This document shows, piece by piece, positions 5,006 through 6,026 of a DNA stretch of 6,026 nucleotides. The translations under genes and the position numbers were made by a program. The notes beneath the pieces were generated by a model. The model saw only the letters and a list, made by a program, of their open reading frames with translations. It had not been told where the DNA came from and did not search any database. The stretch comes from Candidatus Avelusimicrobium ruminicola (GTDB lineage Bacteria; Elusimicrobiota; Elusimicrobia; Elusimicrobiales; Elusimicrobiaceae). The number at the start of each line of letters is the position of its first letter. Position 1 is the stretch's first letter. The stretch is from positions 1 to 6,026 of the forward strand of contig ONQH01000067.1 in the NCBI GenBank assembly GCA_900319885.1. The letters run 5' to 3'.

Positions 5006-6026
5006 TTACTCTACCACAAACGTACTCATCAGGCGGATGAGGTCTTTATCTTGCGGATTGCGGGAATTTAGCGGCACAATGCGCTGGTTATACCAGGTAG
5101 TAATGAGTGCGTAGTCTTCCTTAATATCAAATACAGTACGGTTGGCACGCGTGTCAAAAATACTGTGGCCAAACATCCCTTTAGGGATTTTAATATCCAG
5201 CAAATCTAAAATGGTCGGGGCAATATCCAACTGAGACATCAGTTCATTTTGGGCAATAGACGCCCGTATTTTTTCCTTCGTCACAATGATAAAAGGCAAG
5301 TTATCAAATTGCGGTTGGAAGGGCCGAAATAACGCGTTGGTTGGCGTGTTGGAATAGGACGGATGGTCCGGCATGATGAGTACCAGCGTGTCATCATCAA
5401 AAAGCCCTTGTTCTTTGAGCCCGCTTAAAAAACGTTCCACGTCTTGCCCAAAACGTGCAAACGCACGCGGCATTGTGGGGGAGGTATAAGCCGGGTCATC
5501 AATTTCCTGGTAGGTTTCACCTAAATAATCTAACCGGCCCAGCGGTACGTGCGAGTCCACCGTTAGCAGTGTAATAAACGTCGGCTCGTTTTTATGGAGG
5601 CGCAAATATTCCAGCGCATAGTCAAAGAGTTTGCGGTCCAACAAACCCCACCAATCAATATATGGTTTGTAATCATCGCGCGTGGCAAAGTACGTGGCCC
5701 CGATTACTTCGTCAAATCCCGCTTTTTGAAACAGCACATTTTCGTCCATATACGTTTCGTTGGCTCCGCGCAAAAACGCCGTATGAAACCCGTGCTTGCG
5801 TAGTTCCTGCACCATAGAGAACGGATAATCGTTTTCATACGCCAAGCGCACAAACGGGTGCGAGGTAAAAATGACCGATAATCCATATAAGGTAGAAAGC
5901 GTGACGTGCTTAAGCGACGCGGACGGGTTCTGCTCAAACAACGTGTCCAGCGGGGCACTGGCTTCGGGGGGAATATTCAAATTGAAATGGTGCATATACT
6001 TATTGGAAAGCGACTCGCTGGCAATC
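5006..6026 (-). CDS. LTA synthase/OpgB-type sulfatase-fold phosphotransferase, C-terminal part
   Basis: About 339 residues of a catalytic domain are visible, and the gene continues past the right edge. The frame stays open upstream of the first visible ATG (5995), reading IASESLSNKYMHHF. That Met is therefore internal, and ESLS is the metal-binding glutamate motif that starts the domain. The expected nucleophile is the Thr at 5893-5891 in STLYGLS. DSHVPL (around 5557-5540) matches the substrate-site His. MPDHPSY, with Asp-His at 5368-5363, matches the second metal site. SQLDIAPTILDLLDI and GHSIFD close the fold in the usual way. Relatives move a phospho-alcohol group, usually glycerol phosphate, from phosphatidylglycerol to a glycolipid or glycan outside the inner membrane. 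The N-terminal membrane spans should lie outside the window. The LPS-type context argues for an OpgB-like or uncharacterised acceptor, not for lipoteichoic acid. The stop lies 77 bases before yajC, with no clear terminator. Confidence 0.88.
   Translation of the reverse strand, partial: IASESLSNKYMHHFNLNIPPEASAPLDTLFEQNPSASLKHVTLSTLYGLSVIFTSHPFVRLAYENDYPFSMVQELRKHGFHTAFLRGANETYMDENVLFQKAGFDEVIGATYFATRDDYKPYIDWWGLLDRKLFDYALEYLRLHKNEPTFITLLTVDSHVPLGRLDYLGETYQEIDDPAYTSPTMPRAFARFGQDVERFLSGLKEQGLFDDDTLVLIMPDHPSYSNTPTNALFRPFQPQFDNLPFIIVTKEKIRASIAQNELMSQLDIAPTILDLLDIKIPKGMFGHSIFDTRANRTVFDIKEDYALITTWYNQRIVPLNSRNPQDKDLIRLMSTFVVE

Noticed and set aside
5006..5995. A complete 329-residue protein starting at the ATG at 5995
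   Set aside because: The same frame stays open to the window edge and encodes the conserved ESLS metal-site motif upstream of this Met, so the gene is cut by the edge and the Met is internal.
1..6026. Mobile elements, CRISPR arrays, tRNA, rRNA or riboswitches
   Set aside because: I looked for transposase motifs, terminal inverted repeats, regularly spaced repeats and conserved RNA folds, and saw none. The few intergenic gaps are 63 to 103 bases and are explained by promoters and terminators.

Overview
The window looks like a chromosomal segment of a Gram-negative-type bacterium, most likely from the Elusimicrobiota. Two things suggest this. The type IV pilin at 158-703 has the short leader and the 'PQYQKAVERSR..EAL' style N-terminus that I associate with the large pilin families of Elusimicrobium. 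A start of a KdsA-like (Kdo synthesis) gene and a DUF374 acyltransferase point to a lipopolysaccharide-bearing outer membrane. The lineage is an inference from protein style, not from a marker gene.

Layout, left to right. Positions 1-81 (minus) hold the first 27 codons of a kdsA-like gene, divergent from a monocistronic type IV pilin gene (158-703, plus) across a 76-base promoter region. The pilin gene ends at a nearly perfect bidirectional terminator (718-749), which also closes the convergent minus-strand genes. Everything from 767 to the right edge is on the minus strand. In order of transcription: the 3' part of an LTA-synthase/sulfatase-type membrane enzyme (6026 to 5006, cut by the window edge); yajC-secD-secF (4928 to 2189), with start and stop codons overlapping; a hairpin at 2151-2178; an unrecognised 211-residue protein (2085-1450); and a DUF374 lysophospholipid-acyltransferase-type protein (1450-767), which overlaps the unknown gene by one base.

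How the genes fit together. YajC, SecD and SecF form the accessory complex of the SecYEG translocon and use the proton gradient to help pull proteins across the inner membrane. The KdsA-like protein and the DUF374 protein both fit lipid A/Kdo core assembly. The LTA-synthase-type protein would modify an envelope glycolipid or glycan with a phospho-alcohol group. The pilin is exported through the inner membrane and assembled by a type IV pilus or type II secretion machine encoded elsewhere. The window is therefore an envelope-biogenesis neighbourhood. It holds no mobile element, CRISPR array, rRNA or tRNA that I can see. No stretch longer than about 105 bases lacks a gene.

I do not see a clear new multi-gene system. 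The points most worth a second look are the unknown 211-residue protein coupled to a possible LpxJ-type acyltransferase, an LTA-synthase-type enzyme in an apparently LPS-bearing cell, a possible leaderless kdsA start, and the basic C-terminal tail of SecF.
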